Assembly: GCA_026990385.1 (NCBI GenBank)
Contig: JALXDL010000046.1
Location: 3,699 to 67,698 of the forward strand
Length of the DNA stretch: 64,000 nt
From: DRKI01 sp011051875
GTDB taxonomy: Bacteria; Desulfobacterota; Desulfobulbia; Desulfobulbales; Desulfobulbaceae
Reading direction: 5' to 3'
A program made the position numbers and the translations under genes. Each line of letters starts with the position of its first letter. The stretch's first letter is position 1. A model generated the notes under the pieces. That model saw only the letters and a list, made by a program, of their open reading frames with translations. It made no database searches and was not told where the DNA came from. Of this stretch, positions 43,615 through 52,254 are shown one piece after another.

Positions 43615-44936
43615 TGGAGACTGTCTTTCTCAGGCCGGTGACACCGGTCTATTTCGGCCGGCCCGGGGCCCTGCCAGCGGGCGAGGCCCGTAGCGGTGCC
43701 TCCTGGTTCCCGCCGCCGATCTCCGCCTTCCAGGGGATGATCCGTACCCGCTTGCTGGACGAGGCCGGTGTCTTTCATCCCCGCTCACGGGTGGCGGAGC
43801 TTGTGGGCGAACCGGACAGCCTGCCGCGGGACTGGCAGATGCAGGGCCCGTTTCCGATCACCGTGGAATCCGGGGGCCAGGCATCCACCTGGCTGCCCGC
43901 GCCCGCCTTTCTGCTGAAGCCGGAGGGCTGGACTCCTGCCGTGCCGCCGGTGCCTGCCCGGTCCATGGAGCTGCGGCATGGCACCACCGCGGGCTGCGCC
44001 GAACTGCTGCTCGATGAGGCGGCAAGGGAAACAACAGGGAACATGCCGCATCTTTTGGGCAACCCGGGGGCCGGGGCGGAAAAACCTGTCGGAGGCTGGA
44101 TGTCGAGTCAACAGCTTTTCTCCGTCCTGAAGGGGGGTGAGGGTGGGCTGGATGCCTTGTGGACCCCCCCCGGCCATGGCAGCGAACTGCCACCTTTTGT
44201 CCGCCCGGAGATCAAGATCGGCCTGGCCCGGGAAAAGCCAGGGAACAACGCCGTGTTTTCCCTGTCCGGCCGCGCCCGGGAGGGCATGCTCTATTCCCTG
44301 GGCACCCTGCGCTTCAGGGCCAATTCCGGCCTGGTCGGCTGGTTTACGGGCCGTCTGCCCGCGCCACTGGACCATCGCGCCCTGGCCAGGGGCAGGGTGA
44401 TGGCCGGCAAAAAGGGCGGCATCATGGCCTTTGAACCCCCACCGGCTGAAGATCCTCACTGGAAGCGGATCGCTGCCGGCGAGCACCTGGCAACCGGTGG
44501 AGATGAACCGGCCAGCGAGGCCCTGGTCTGGGTGGTGCTCCTCAGCAGCGGCCGCTGGGCCGGCGCCACGGCCGGCCGGGAAAAGGGCGACGAACACGCC
44601 CCGGCCACGGCGGAAGCGATGCTGGCCAGGGCCGCCGGGCTGCGGCGGGTGGAGGTCCTGGGCATGCTCTGTCCCGGCCTGTCCTGGCTGGGCGGTTTTT
44701 CCCTGGTCCGGCGGCGGCCGCGGCCGGCAGAACCCTGGTTTGCGCCGGGCACCAGCCTGCTCGTCCGGGTGGCAGCGGAAGAAGACCAGGATGTCATGAC
44801 GGTCATCCGGGCCGGGTGGAACAACCGCTGTGTCCTGGCGCCGGAGAAAAAACGCGCCTTTGGCTACGGCCATATCCTGGTCGCGCCCTACCATGAACCA
44901 CAGGTGAACAAGGAAGACTCAACGCAGATTAGGTAA
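43614..44936 (+). CDS. cmr3: Type III-B RAMP protein Cmr3
   Basis: The product has 440 residues. The start METVFLRPVTPVYFGRP, with the later PPPISAFQGMIRTRLL, matches Cmr3, and PEIKIGLAREKPG plus KKRAFGYGHILVAPY give the usual C-terminal features. The ATG at 43614 shares a base with the cas10 stop and has GGGAGAGGAG before it. Cmr3 binds the 5' handle of the crRNA next to Cas10. It is followed by the palindromic element at 44964-45067. Confidence 0.9.
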   Translation: METVFLRPVTPVYFGRPGALPAGEARSGASWFPPPISAFQGMIRTRLLDEAGVFHPRSRVAELVGEPDSLPRDWQMQGPFPITVESGGQASTWLPAPAFLLKPEGWTPAVPPVPARSMELRHGTTAGCAELLLDEAARETTGNMPHLLGNPGAGAEKPVGGWMSSQQLFSVLKGGEGGLDALWTPPGHGSELPPFVRPEIKIGLAREKPGNNAVFSLSGRAREGMLYSLGTLRFRANSGLVGWFTGRLPAPLDHRALARGRVMAGKKGGIMAFEPPPAEDPHWKRIAAGEHLATGGDEPASEALVWVVLLSSGRWAGATAGREKGDEHAPATAEAMLARAAGLRRVEVLGMLCPGLSWLGGFSLVRRRPRPAEPWFAPGTSLLVRVAAEEDQDVMTVIRAGWNNRCVLAPEKKRAFGYGHILVAPYHEPQVNKEDSTQIR

Positions 44937-44963
44937 CGATTCGTTCTTATTAGCTCAACAATG

Positions 44964-45067
44964 TAGCTGGTACAGGTGCTCCAGCTTTGTGCAGGCACGC
45001 CTGGCCGCTATAGCCCCTCTATGCGGCCAGGCGTGACCGTGCAAAGATGGGGTGCCTGTGCCGGCTA
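44964..45067. repeat. 104-bp palindromic element inside the cmr operon
   Basis: A perfect 11-bp stem (CGCCTGGCCGC at 44998-45008, its complement at 45021-45033) sits inside a longer imperfect inverted repeat. The outer arms (TAGCTGGTACAGG and CCTGTGCCGGCTA) pair at 11 of 13 positions. A related element lies at about 59551-59645. It fills most of the only sizeable gap within the cmr genes and could act as an RNA hairpin changing expression between cmr3 and cmr4, or be a mobile palindrome. Confidence 0.75.
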
Positions 45068-45082
45068 CGAACAAGGAAGACA

Positions 45083-46072
45083 ATGGCTGAACTTACGACA
45101 GCGCTGATCGGCATCTACACCCTCACGCCCCTGCACATGGGCACGGGCCAGGCCACGGCCGCCGTGGACCTGCCCGTGGCCCGCGAAAGCCATACCGGCC
45201 TGCCGGTTATCCCGGCCACTGGTATCAAGGGGCGGGCCAGGGATGGTTTTGAAGAGGCCCTGGGAAAAAAGAACACCGTGGTCCGCGATCTTTTCGGCCC
45301 GGACCTTGAGGCGGCCGGCGGCGCCGACGGCCAGGCCGGCAGAGCCGGCGGCCTGGTCTTCAGCGAGGCCCAGCTCGTGGCCCTGCCACTGCGGTCCCTC
45401 AACCTGCCGCTGGCCTGGTGCACGTCGCGGATGGTCCTGGAGAGGCTGGCCCGGAACCTCGAGGCCTTTGGTTGCCGGAAACTGCTTGCCATCCACGATA
45501 TGGTCCAGGTCCTTGATCCTGAAAAGCTCTATGTCAGCAGGAAGATAGCGGCTGAAATCTTCACAGTCGAGGACATGGCGTTCACCTCCGGCGAGGTGGA
45601 CGCGGGCCGCGGGGACGTGATCAAGCTGGCGAAACAACTTGCCACCCTGCTGCCCGGGACAGCGGAAGAGGATGGCACGGTCCACCGTTTTGTCGAGAGC
45701 CTGGTCATCGTGCCGGACCTGGAGTTTCAGCACCTGGTCGAGCGGGGGTTGCCGGTCCAGGCCCGGATCAAGCTGAAAGACGACAAGACCAATGACAATC
45801 TCTGGTACGAGGAGAGCGTGGCCCCTGACACCCTGTTTGCCTCCTTTGTCCTCAACCGGCCCGGCAGCGGCAGGGACATGGTGGCGGAGTTTGTCGAGCA
45901 GGTGCGGACCCGCAGGGAGCCGGACCTGGGGGTGGTCCAGCTTGGCGGCAACGAGACCGTGGGCAATGGCTGGTGCTGGTGGAACCTGCGGGTGGCCCAC
46001 GTGGCGATAGTGAGTGACAACCTCGAGCTGAACACCAGTGGCGCGGCTGACCGGCGGCAAGGGAGTGCGTGA
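45083..46072 (+). CDS. cmr4: Type III-B Cas7-family backbone protein Cmr4
   Basis: The product has 329 residues from the ATG at 45083, with AAGGAAG upstream. LIGIYTLTPLHMGTGQA, VDLPVARESHTGLPVIPATGIKGRARD and the C-terminal VQLGGNETVGNGW are typical. Asp29 in VDLPVARE sits where the Cmr4 RNA-cleaving aspartate is expected, so target RNA slicing is probably intact. Cmr4 polymerises along the crRNA. Its stop overlaps cmr5. Confidence 0.93.
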   Translation: MAELTTALIGIYTLTPLHMGTGQATAAVDLPVARESHTGLPVIPATGIKGRARDGFEEALGKKNTVVRDLFGPDLEAAGGADGQAGRAGGLVFSEAQLVALPLRSLNLPLAWCTSRMVLERLARNLEAFGCRKLLAIHDMVQVLDPEKLYVSRKIAAEIFTVEDMAFTSGEVDAGRGDVIKLAKQLATLLPGTAEEDGTVHRFVESLVIVPDLEFQHLVERGLPVQARIKLKDDKTNDNLWYEESVAPDTLFASFVLNRPGSGRDMVAEFVEQVRTRREPDLGVVQLGGNETVGNGWCWWNLRVAHVAIVSDNLELNTSGAADRRQGSA

Positions 46073-46479
46073 TGAAGGACGGTGAAGCAAGGGACCGGGA
46101 ACGCCAGCGGATGCATTTTCTCTACAAACGGTTCCAGGACATTGGCCCGCAGACCGGCGAGAACCTGAAGGTACGGCTCAAGGGGATGCCCGTGGCCCTG
46201 CGCAGCTCGGGATTGGCCGTGGTCGCGGCCCGGTTGGCCGCGTCACCTGACAGCGGCAGGGACAGGACCGTGGACGCTATGATTGCCGATCTGCTCGCCG
46301 AATGGCTCCTGGAAAACACCATGGTCTTTGCCGGCCAGGAGAAGCAGGGCACTACGGGCATAAGGGCGCTGCTCCACCACTGCGTCGAGGCGGGCCGGCT
46401 CGAGTACGAGGCTGCCCAGCAGGAGGCATCGCGCCTGTTGGAGCAGGCCAAGCTGCTGGCCGCGGCCCTCTGGCCATGA
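46072..46479 (+). CDS. cmr5: Type III-B small subunit Cmr5
   Basis: The product has 135 residues, all helical, with the family start ARDRERQRMHFLYKRF and the end EQAKLLAAALWP. The ATG at 46072 shares a base with the cmr4 stop; a GTG three bases earlier is an alternative. Cmr5 lines the minor filament of the complex, next to Cmr4. Confidence 0.88.
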   Translation: MKDGEARDRERQRMHFLYKRFQDIGPQTGENLKVRLKGMPVALRSSGLAVVAARLAASPDSGRDRTVDAMIADLLAEWLLENTMVFAGQEKQGTTGIRALLHHCVEAGRLEYEAAQQEASRLLEQAKLLAAALWP

Positions 46480-46563
46480 AGCCTTCCGCTCTTGCCCGGA
46501 GCGGAAGGGAGCTGCTGGTTGGTTCCAGCGCCGACGCAACCTTTTCATTATCCGTGAGACACC

Positions 46564-48618
46564 ATGCCTGATATTGCCCTGCTGCCATACCGAAAAGAGC
46601 TCCGCGACAAGATCCTTGCCACCACGGCCCTGCATCCGGGCCTGTTGTACGAACGGTTTTTTCCTTGCTGGCAGGAGAGCGGCCTTGACCTGGAAAAACC
46701 ACTGGGTCGGGTGCTCGATGCCTTCTGCCGCCAGTTCGGTCATACCGGCCGGGACGCGGCCTTTGCCGGGATGCTGGCGGCCCGCCATGAGCATCTCTCC
46801 GGGCTTGTCCGGGCGCGCAACGGACTGGAACTGGCAGCGACCTGCCTCTCGCCGCTGGCCTCCGGCCTGGGCATCGACCATCCTTCGGAGAATGGCTTTG
46901 TCTTTGACCATGGCTGCGGCGTGCCCTTTCTGCCCGGCTCCACGGTCAAGGGACTCTGCCGGGCCTGGGCCAGGGTCCTGGACAGGGAACACCACGTGGA
47001 AGAGCTGCTCGGCCCGGAGACCACGGAAGGGGGCGGCGGCCGGGTGATCTTTCTGCCCGCGTATCCGGCCGCGTGGCCGGAACTGACCTGCGACGTGATC
47101 TGCAACCATCACCGCGACTATTACAGCGCTGATCCCGACAAGAGAAGATATACAAAAAACGAGTTCCCCACCTGCATGGATATCGAGTCACCCGTGCCCA
47201 TCACCCACCTGGCCCTGGCCAGGGGTACGGAACTGGTCTTCCGCATCCTGCCCCTGGACCGGGAAACGGCCGCAGACGACCTGGCCCGCACCGGCGCCCT
47301 GCTGGCCGAGGCCCTGCGCGAACTGGGTATTGGCGCCAGGACCGCGGTCGGCTACGGTGTCATGGAGGTGGAGGACAACAGCCAACTTGCCGAGACCTGG
47401 GAGAAACCGATCATGAGCGGCATCATCAGGACCTTTGTCAGCTACAGCCACGAGGATGCAGACCGGGTGCGCGGGTTCCTGGCCCGCGGTGCCCTGCTGG
47501 GCATCTCCCCCTGGCTCGACAGCCAGAACATGCTGCCCCATGCCGGCCACTCCCTGGACGCCACCATCCAGGAGGCCCTGCAACGGGACAACATCGCCGC
47601 CATCACCCTGTTCCTCAGTGAGCACTCTGGCCGGTCGGAGTGGGTGGAAAAGGAGATGCAGTGGGGCAGGGAGATGGGCAAACACGTCATCCCGGTGCTG
47701 GATTCTGAGGACAGGGAGGTGACCTCGCGGCTCGCAGACCTGGTGCGGCCCCATGAGCCGCATTACCTGCGCCTTGGTGATCGCGGGGCCCTGTTTGCGC
47801 TCCTGAACACGCTCGTTGCCGAGGCGGGCGCGGACGTGGCCGGGGAGGTCGTCATCTACCTGGGCCACCGGGACGACCGGGTGGCGCCCAGCGGCCTTCC
47901 GGAGCAGTGGCGTGAAATGCCGATCATCGAGCTGCGTACAGCCGAACATCGCCTCCGTGATGTCCTGGACTGGGACTTCAAGGGCTGGCTGCCGGCGGAC
48001 GAGGAAGAGTACCGTCGCTATGAACAAGGCATACAACAGCTTGCCAGGACACTGCCCCGGGTGGAGCGGATCCGGGTCGCCGGTTTCGCGCCCCTTGGCA
48101 TTGCCGGCCTGGTGGGCAAGTACTGGGACCGGGGCAGCAGCGTCAAGAGCCTGGCTGTCTGGAATACCATGGGCGAGGAGGAGTGGCGCATAGAGCGGCA
48201 GCTTCCGGCAGAGGAAGGACCGGAGGCGTGGCGCCACCTGGAGTTCCGGGAGGGTGACGACATGGCACTGGCTGGCGGCGCCAACATCCTGGTCGGCCAC
48301 TTCACACAGGAGAACCACTTTGCCACTGTACGGGACTGGGCGGCCCGGCAGGAGGAGCTGGAGATCGGCCGGGCGCTCTGGTTCCGTTCGCCATCCATGA
48401 TCGACGCGGCCATGGCCCCGGAGCTGGCCCTGGAGATCGTCCAGTCCTTTGGCTGGGCCAGGCAGCGGTATGGCGCCGCCACGGTCTACTGGTCAGCGGG
48501 CGTACCCATGGGGCTGATGCCGCTCGTCACCTACCTGGCCCGGGCCAGGGGCAGGATCGTGTTCCTGGATTACAACCTCGGGGCAGGGAAATATATCCCG
48601 GCGTTCGAGGTGTTCTGA
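46564..48618 (+). CDS. cmr6: Cmr6-TIR-SAVED fusion protein
   Basis: One uninterrupted frame of 684 residues joins three parts. Residues 1 to about 275 are Cmr6: LGIDHPSENGFVFDHGCGVPFLPGSTVKGLCRAWAR and the glycine-rich GIGARTAVGYGVM (255-267). Residues about 287-410 are a TIR domain: IRTFVSYSHEDADRVRGFL, LDSQNMLPHAG, then SEWVEKE with the likely NADase Glu364. Residues about 430-684 match a SAVED cyclic-oligonucleotide sensor, ending with WARQRYGAATVYWSAGVPMGLM and RIVFLDYNLGAG. Cmr6 caps the crRNA 3' side of the complex, so this places a TIR-SAVED effector on the complex itself. An internal ATG at 47413 (Met284), 9 bases after GGGAG, could also give free TIR-SAVED. It ends the operon. Confidence 0.88.
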   Translation: MPDIALLPYRKELRDKILATTALHPGLLYERFFPCWQESGLDLEKPLGRVLDAFCRQFGHTGRDAAFAGMLAARHEHLSGLVRARNGLELAATCLSPLASGLGIDHPSENGFVFDHGCGVPFLPGSTVKGLCRAWARVLDREHHVEELLGPETTEGGGGRVIFLPAYPAAWPELTCDVICNHHRDYYSADPDKRRYTKNEFPTCMDIESPVPITHLALARGTELVFRILPLDRETAADDLARTGALLAEALRELGIGARTAVGYGVMEVEDNSQLAETWEKPIMSGIIRTFVSYSHEDADRVRGFLARGALLGISPWLDSQNMLPHAGHSLDATIQEALQRDNIAAITLFLSEHSGRSEWVEKEMQWGREMGKHVIPVLDSEDREVTSRLADLVRPHEPHYLRLGDRGALFALLNTLVAEAGADVAGEVVIYLGHRDDRVAPSGLPEQWREMPIIELRTAEHRLRDVLDWDFKGWLPADEEEYRRYEQGIQQLARTLPRVERIRVAGFAPLGIAGLVGKYWDRGSSVKSLAVWNTMGEEEWRIERQLPAEEGPEAWRHLEFREGDDMALAGGANILVGHFTQENHFATVRDWAARQEELEIGRALWFRSPSMIDAAMAPELALEIVQSFGWARQRYGAATVYWSAGVPMGLMPLVTYLARARGRIVFLDYNLGAGKYIPAFEVF

Positions 48619-48944
48619 TCATTTGAGGTGTATCCGGTATGTTGTACACCACATGAGACCCACCTGCTCCCTGGCTCGCATATATGGAATTTTTCAGACC
48701 TTTCGCGACGACCTCTGTGAAATAAGCGGGCCAGGTGACATGCAACCTGGCATCTTGCGGGACGGATCTTTCTCCCCCCCCTGTAGTCTCAAACCATGTG
48801 CCATGCCGGCATCTTTCCTGGCCACATGGCGGCCCTCCTGTTCCGATCACCCGCTGCGGATCCCTTCTTTGTAATTGACAACAATGGTCGTTTCATACAT
48901 AATAAGTGTGAACCGTAATAAGTTTCATGCTTGAGGGGGTCGCC
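48619..48944 (+). promoter_or_regulatory. Intergenic region with a sigma-70-type promoter for the toxin-antitoxin pair
   Basis: No gene is visible. TTGACA at 48875-48880 and CATAAT at 48898-48903 are separated by 17 bases, a near-consensus housekeeping promoter. The ribosome site GAGGGGG follows at 48933-48939. The earlier part of the region shows no clear terminator for the cmr operon. Confidence 0.65.
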
Positions 48945-49178
48945 ATGCCGAATATTACGCTCAGCGTTGATGAAAAAATTATAAAAAAAGTCAGAAAAAT
49001 CGCCATTGAAAAAAATACGACAATGACCGCCATGATCAGGGAGTATCTTTACCGCGTCGCCAGGAGCGACCAGGCCGCCCGTGAAGAGGCGGCTGCACAG
49101 CTCGAATCCACCATCAGGAAATACAGCCGGGACATGAGCGGGACCTGGACACGCGAGGAGTTGCATGAAAGATCGTGA
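48945..49178 (+). CDS. Ribbon-helix-helix-type antitoxin
   Basis: The product has 77 residues. MPNITLSVDEKIIKKVRKIAIEKNTTMTAMIREYL is the beta-strand/helix-helix pattern of RHH DNA-binding antitoxins. The ATG at 48945 was chosen over one at 48927 because it has the ribosome site and starts the domain. It overlaps the PIN toxin by 14 bases and probably represses the promoter upstream. Confidence 0.85.
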   Translation: MPNITLSVDEKIIKKVRKIAIEKNTTMTAMIREYLYRVARSDQAAREEAAAQLESTIRKYSRDMSGTWTREELHERS

Positions 49179-49584
49179 TTTTCTTGATACGAACATCCTG
49201 GTCTATGCCTTTGACAGTTCCAATACCCGGAAGCAGGATAGAGCGGCAGGCCTGCTTGCCGAGGCCATACGCAACGAGACAGCGCTTCTCTCCACCCAGG
49301 TGTTGGGCGAGTTTTTCACCATTGTAACCAGAAAGATCAGCCAACCGCTGCAACCGAAACAGGCCCTTGAAGTACTGGAGAGTCTTTCTGTCCTGCCTGT
49401 TCTGGAAGTTGATCTTGAGATGGTGCGGCGGGCAATCAGGACAAGTGACAGGTACAGAATTTCTTACTGGGACAGCCTGATTATTGCCGCTGCCGAGAGA
49501 GGAGGCTGCACCAGGCTGCTGTCAGAAGATTTGAACAGCGGACAATGCTTCTACGATATTGTTGTCTATAACCCCTTTGCGTGA
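49165..49584 (+). CDS. PIN-domain toxin (VapC-like)
   Basis: The product has 139 residues. FLDTNILVYAFDSSN supplies the first PIN aspartate, LGEFFTIV the glutamate, and RISYWDSLIIAAAERGGC plus LLSEDLNSGQ the remaining acidic residues. It belongs to the VapC-like ribonucleases. It is a different subfamily from the toxin at 28107 and has an RHH rather than AbrB antitoxin. Confidence 0.9.
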   Translation: MKDRDFLDTNILVYAFDSSNTRKQDRAAGLLAEAIRNETALLSTQVLGEFFTIVTRKISQPLQPKQALEVLESLSVLPVLEVDLEMVRRAIRTSDRYRISYWDSLIIAAAERGGCTRLLSEDLNSGQCFYDIVVYNPFA

Positions 49585-49590
49585 TGCCGC

Positions 49591-49702
49591 TTGTCTGAAA
49601 ACTCTGGAAAACCGGCAACAGGCCACGATCTTCAAGGCCCGGGATCATGGCCTGTTGCCGGATTTTCCCCGGTTTTCTCGTTGACAACAGGCTTTCGGAC
49701 AA
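49591..49702. repeat. Large imperfect hairpin between the toxin gene and the membrane protein
   Basis: TTGTCTGAAA at 49591 pairs with TTTCGGACAA ending at 49702. Inside, a strong stem (GGAAAACCGGCAACAGGCCA and its near complement) flanks the central GATC/GATC palindrome. It may act as a terminator for the toxin transcript or be a REP-like element. The open frame that runs through it is not thought to be coding here. Confidence 0.65.
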
Positions 49703-49725
49703 CAAGGCCTTTTGCTGAACATGTC

Positions 49726-52188
49726 ATGCAGAGATTACGGATTTTTTCACCAAGAGCATTGCTCCCGCTCCTTTGTCTCCTTCCCTCGCTGCTCCTCTGG
49801 GGAGGCGGCCTGGCCGCCCTGGACTCCTTTCTTCTTCTGCCATCCTGGCCCGATCATCTGCGGGTGGTTGTCTGGCCGGACCGGCTGCGCAGCGCGGTTT
49901 TCGTCCTTGCCCTGGTAGCGGTGCCGGTTCTGGGGACCTGGGCGTATCGCTGTCAGGGGAGGAGGCTGTCCGCATCCCGTGGCCTCGCCTGGATGGCCGC
50001 CCCGATGCCGCTTCTCCTGCTACCCCTCTTGCTGCTTCCTTTCTTTTTCTGGACACTCCTCCCCGGGAGCCTGCCGGCTAACCTGCTTTTCTACGGCACC
50101 GTTGCTCTCGCCACCCTGGTGCTGTTCAGGTTTCTTCACCTGCCCCGATGTTCCGGCTGCCACGCCCCACGGTCCATGGCACCCGGAACAGGTACCGGAC
50201 GTAAGCCCGGTATCTATCACTCACGTTCTGTCCTTTTTCTTGTCACTGCTGTGACCTGCCTGTTCTTCCTGTTTTTCTGGCTGGGCGGAATCTATTTTGG
50301 TTCGTGGGTCGGGGAAAAAGGTGGTGATGCCGGACACTTTATCATCCAGGCAGAGAGCCTCTATTACGACCATGATCTGGACATCGGAAACAATTTCGAT
50401 GCAATGGAACAGAAACTGCTGCACCAGCGTGGTCCCGCCATCATGCACATCTCTCCCAATGCCAGGAATGGCCATGTGTATTCCTGGCATTCTTTCGGCC
50501 TGTCGCTCCTGCTCGCGCCCCTGGTGCCTTTCGGTCCCGCCGGTCTGCATGCCGTGACCGCCATTATCGCCGCCCTGGGCATCGGGGGTGCGCTCCTGGC
50601 TTGCCTGCTGCTTGGTGTGAGCCGCCGGACCTCCCTGGTCGTCACCGTACTCTTTGCCCTTTCCGTTTTCTGGGCAACCTACGCCTTCCAGATTCTACCG
50701 GAATGTGCTGGGGCAACAGGTATGGTGTGGATCTTGGTGGCCATTCTTCTCCTGCCCCGGCGTCCGGGATTGGCCTGGACGCTCATGGTCATCGCCTGCC
50801 TGGCGTTGCCGTGGCTCTACGTCCGTTTTGCCCCACCGGCGGCAATGGGAGCCATCTTCTTCCTTCTTGCCCTGTGGCGGAGCGGGCTGCCCAGGAGGCA
50901 GCGATACACCCTCGCCCTCTCCTTTCTCCTGGTCTGCCTCTGTGGAGGTGCCCTCTATTTTCTTGTCCAGTTCTCCATGTTTGAAGGAGGATATGCCAGC
51001 CCGAACGACAGCCGCATGTTGTTTTCCTATCTTCCTGGAATGTGGAAGATATTGTTCAGCGAGCGGAGCGTGACCTATGTTCTTCCCCTGTTTCCCGTCA
51101 TGTTGCTGTCGACCGGTCGCATCCTGTTCTACGAGCCGGAGCACCGGTTTGCAGCAACATTTGCCCTGACCGTCTTTCTCACGGTCCTGGCCACCTCCTG
51201 TTCTTTTCCTACCTGGTTCGGGGGCGCTGTCATGCCGGGCCGCTACCTCCTGGTCGCCACCCTGGTCCTGCTTCCCTTTGCCGCCAGGGAGTATGAACAG
51301 GCAGGACCCGTGGTCCGCTGGTTTTTTCTTTTTCTGGGGTTGGTTTCCTGTGGCTATTTTCTGCTCCTGCTGATCAACCTGCCCGAGATAGGCATCCATT
51401 TCGGCGATCCCCGCCGCATCCTTGCCTTTTATCGTCCCCTGCTCGACGGACTTGCCAATCCCTTTGCCCGCCCCGCCGATCTGTTCGGGTTCTTGCTTTT
51501 TTTCCTGACCGGGGTGATGATTTTTTCCCCCCCAAGGGCGGTCAGGCTGCATGCAGCAGCACTCTTCTGCCTCGTGGCGGCTGTGGCCTGGCTGCACCAG
51601 CCGGATCGGGATTATGTCAACAGCCCCTGGCGGCGGACCGTATTGAATGATTCCATGCGGAGGCGGAATTCGGCCATGTTCAGGCATATCGACACAGGGA
51701 AGAGCCTGGTTTTTCTGCCCGGAACCCGCTCCTATCCGGTTTCCAGCGTCTTTGCCGGCCGGTTGGCCGTGGTACGTGGTGGAGAGCCTCTGCAGGATGC
51801 GGTTCTTGTGCGGCAACTCGGAGAGCATGGGGCCGGATCTTCGCGGGCAGGCCGGCGGTGGTTACGACTGGTTCGTGATTTTTCCGACGGGCCTGGGCCA
51901 AGGACCTTGTGCGTTGCAGGAGCGCAGGGAAGTGGGGGAGGAGTCGCGGTTGTTGGCGATTTTGCCGGCAGCAGGAAAGTACTCCTCGCGCCGCAGGAGA
52001 GCGTGGCCGGGACAGACTGGGCCGCGGCATGCCATGACATGGTGCTTCCCGGTCAGGGAGCTATCCAGATCCTGTTTGCCTGTCCAGGTCGGGACAGGTC
52101 CTGTTCGCTACCAGATCTCTTCTGGTATCCGCTGACGCTTTCTTTTTTTCATCAGGCCCGTCTCTCTCCACCCGTGGACCCGAGGTAA
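49726..52188 (+). CDS. Polytopic membrane protein, GT-C glycosyltransferase-like
   Basis: The product has about 820 residues with ten or more hydrophobic helices in the first 620 residues and a soluble C-terminus. After the fourth helix the loop GDAGHFIIQAESLYYDHDLDIGNNFDAM resembles the acidic first loop of GT-C membrane glycosyltransferases that use lipid-linked sugars (GDEPHYL-type). The usual DE pair is GDAG here. The ATG at 49726 was chosen because it precedes the first helix; upstream sequence belongs to the hairpin. The sugar and acceptor are unknown. Confidence 0.6.
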   Translation: MQRLRIFSPRALLPLLCLLPSLLLWGGGLAALDSFLLLPSWPDHLRVVVWPDRLRSAVFVLALVAVPVLGTWAYRCQGRRLSASRGLAWMAAPMPLLLLPLLLLPFFFWTLLPGSLPANLLFYGTVALATLVLFRFLHLPRCSGCHAPRSMAPGTGTGRKPGIYHSRSVLFLVTAVTCLFFLFFWLGGIYFGSWVGEKGGDAGHFIIQAESLYYDHDLDIGNNFDAMEQKLLHQRGPAIMHISPNARNGHVYSWHSFGLSLLLAPLVPFGPAGLHAVTAIIAALGIGGALLACLLLGVSRRTSLVVTVLFALSVFWATYAFQILPECAGATGMVWILVAILLLPRRPGLAWTLMVIACLALPWLYVRFAPPAAMGAIFFLLALWRSGLPRRQRYTLALSFLLVCLCGGALYFLVQFSMFEGGYASPNDSRMLFSYLPGMWKILFSERSVTYVLPLFPVMLLSTGRILFYEPEHRFAATFALTVFLTVLATSCSFPTWFGGAVMPGRYLLVATLVLLPFAAREYEQAGPVVRWFFLFLGLVSCGYFLLLLINLPEIGIHFGDPRRILAFYRPLLDGLANPFARPADLFGFLLFFLTGVMIFSPPRAVRLHAAALFCLVAAVAWLHQPDRDYVNSPWRRTVLNDSMRRRNSAMFRHIDTGKSLVFLPGTRSYPVSSVFAGRLAVVRGGEPLQDAVLVRQLGEHGAGSSRAGRRWLRLVRDFSDGPGPRTLCVAGAQGSGGGVAVVGDFAGSRKVLLAPQESVAGTDWAAACHDMVLPGQGAIQILFACPGRDRSCSLPDLFWYPLTLSFFHQARLSPPVDPR

Positions 52189-52254
52189 TCCGGAATATCG
52201 TCCACTTGGTTCACCTTGTCCTGTCGTTGTATTCCTCCCGTCCCCGCCATGTAT

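Noticed and set aside
29340..48618. A type III-E (Cas7-11 with CHAT) locus
   Set aside because: Despite the CHAT protease, Cas10 and separate Cmr1, 3, 4, 5 and 6 genes are present, which defines type III-B; no fused Cas7-11 gene exists here.
34259..48618. A Thoeris system from the SIR2-like and TIR proteins
   Set aside because: The TIR is part of a Cmr6-SAVED fusion over 11 kb away and the SIR2-like gene is coupled to an ATPase; it also lacks the catalytic His.
48623..48874. Possible small gene after the cmr operon
   Set aside because: No ribosome site, no motif, and the sequence overlaps the promoter region of the toxin-antitoxin pair.
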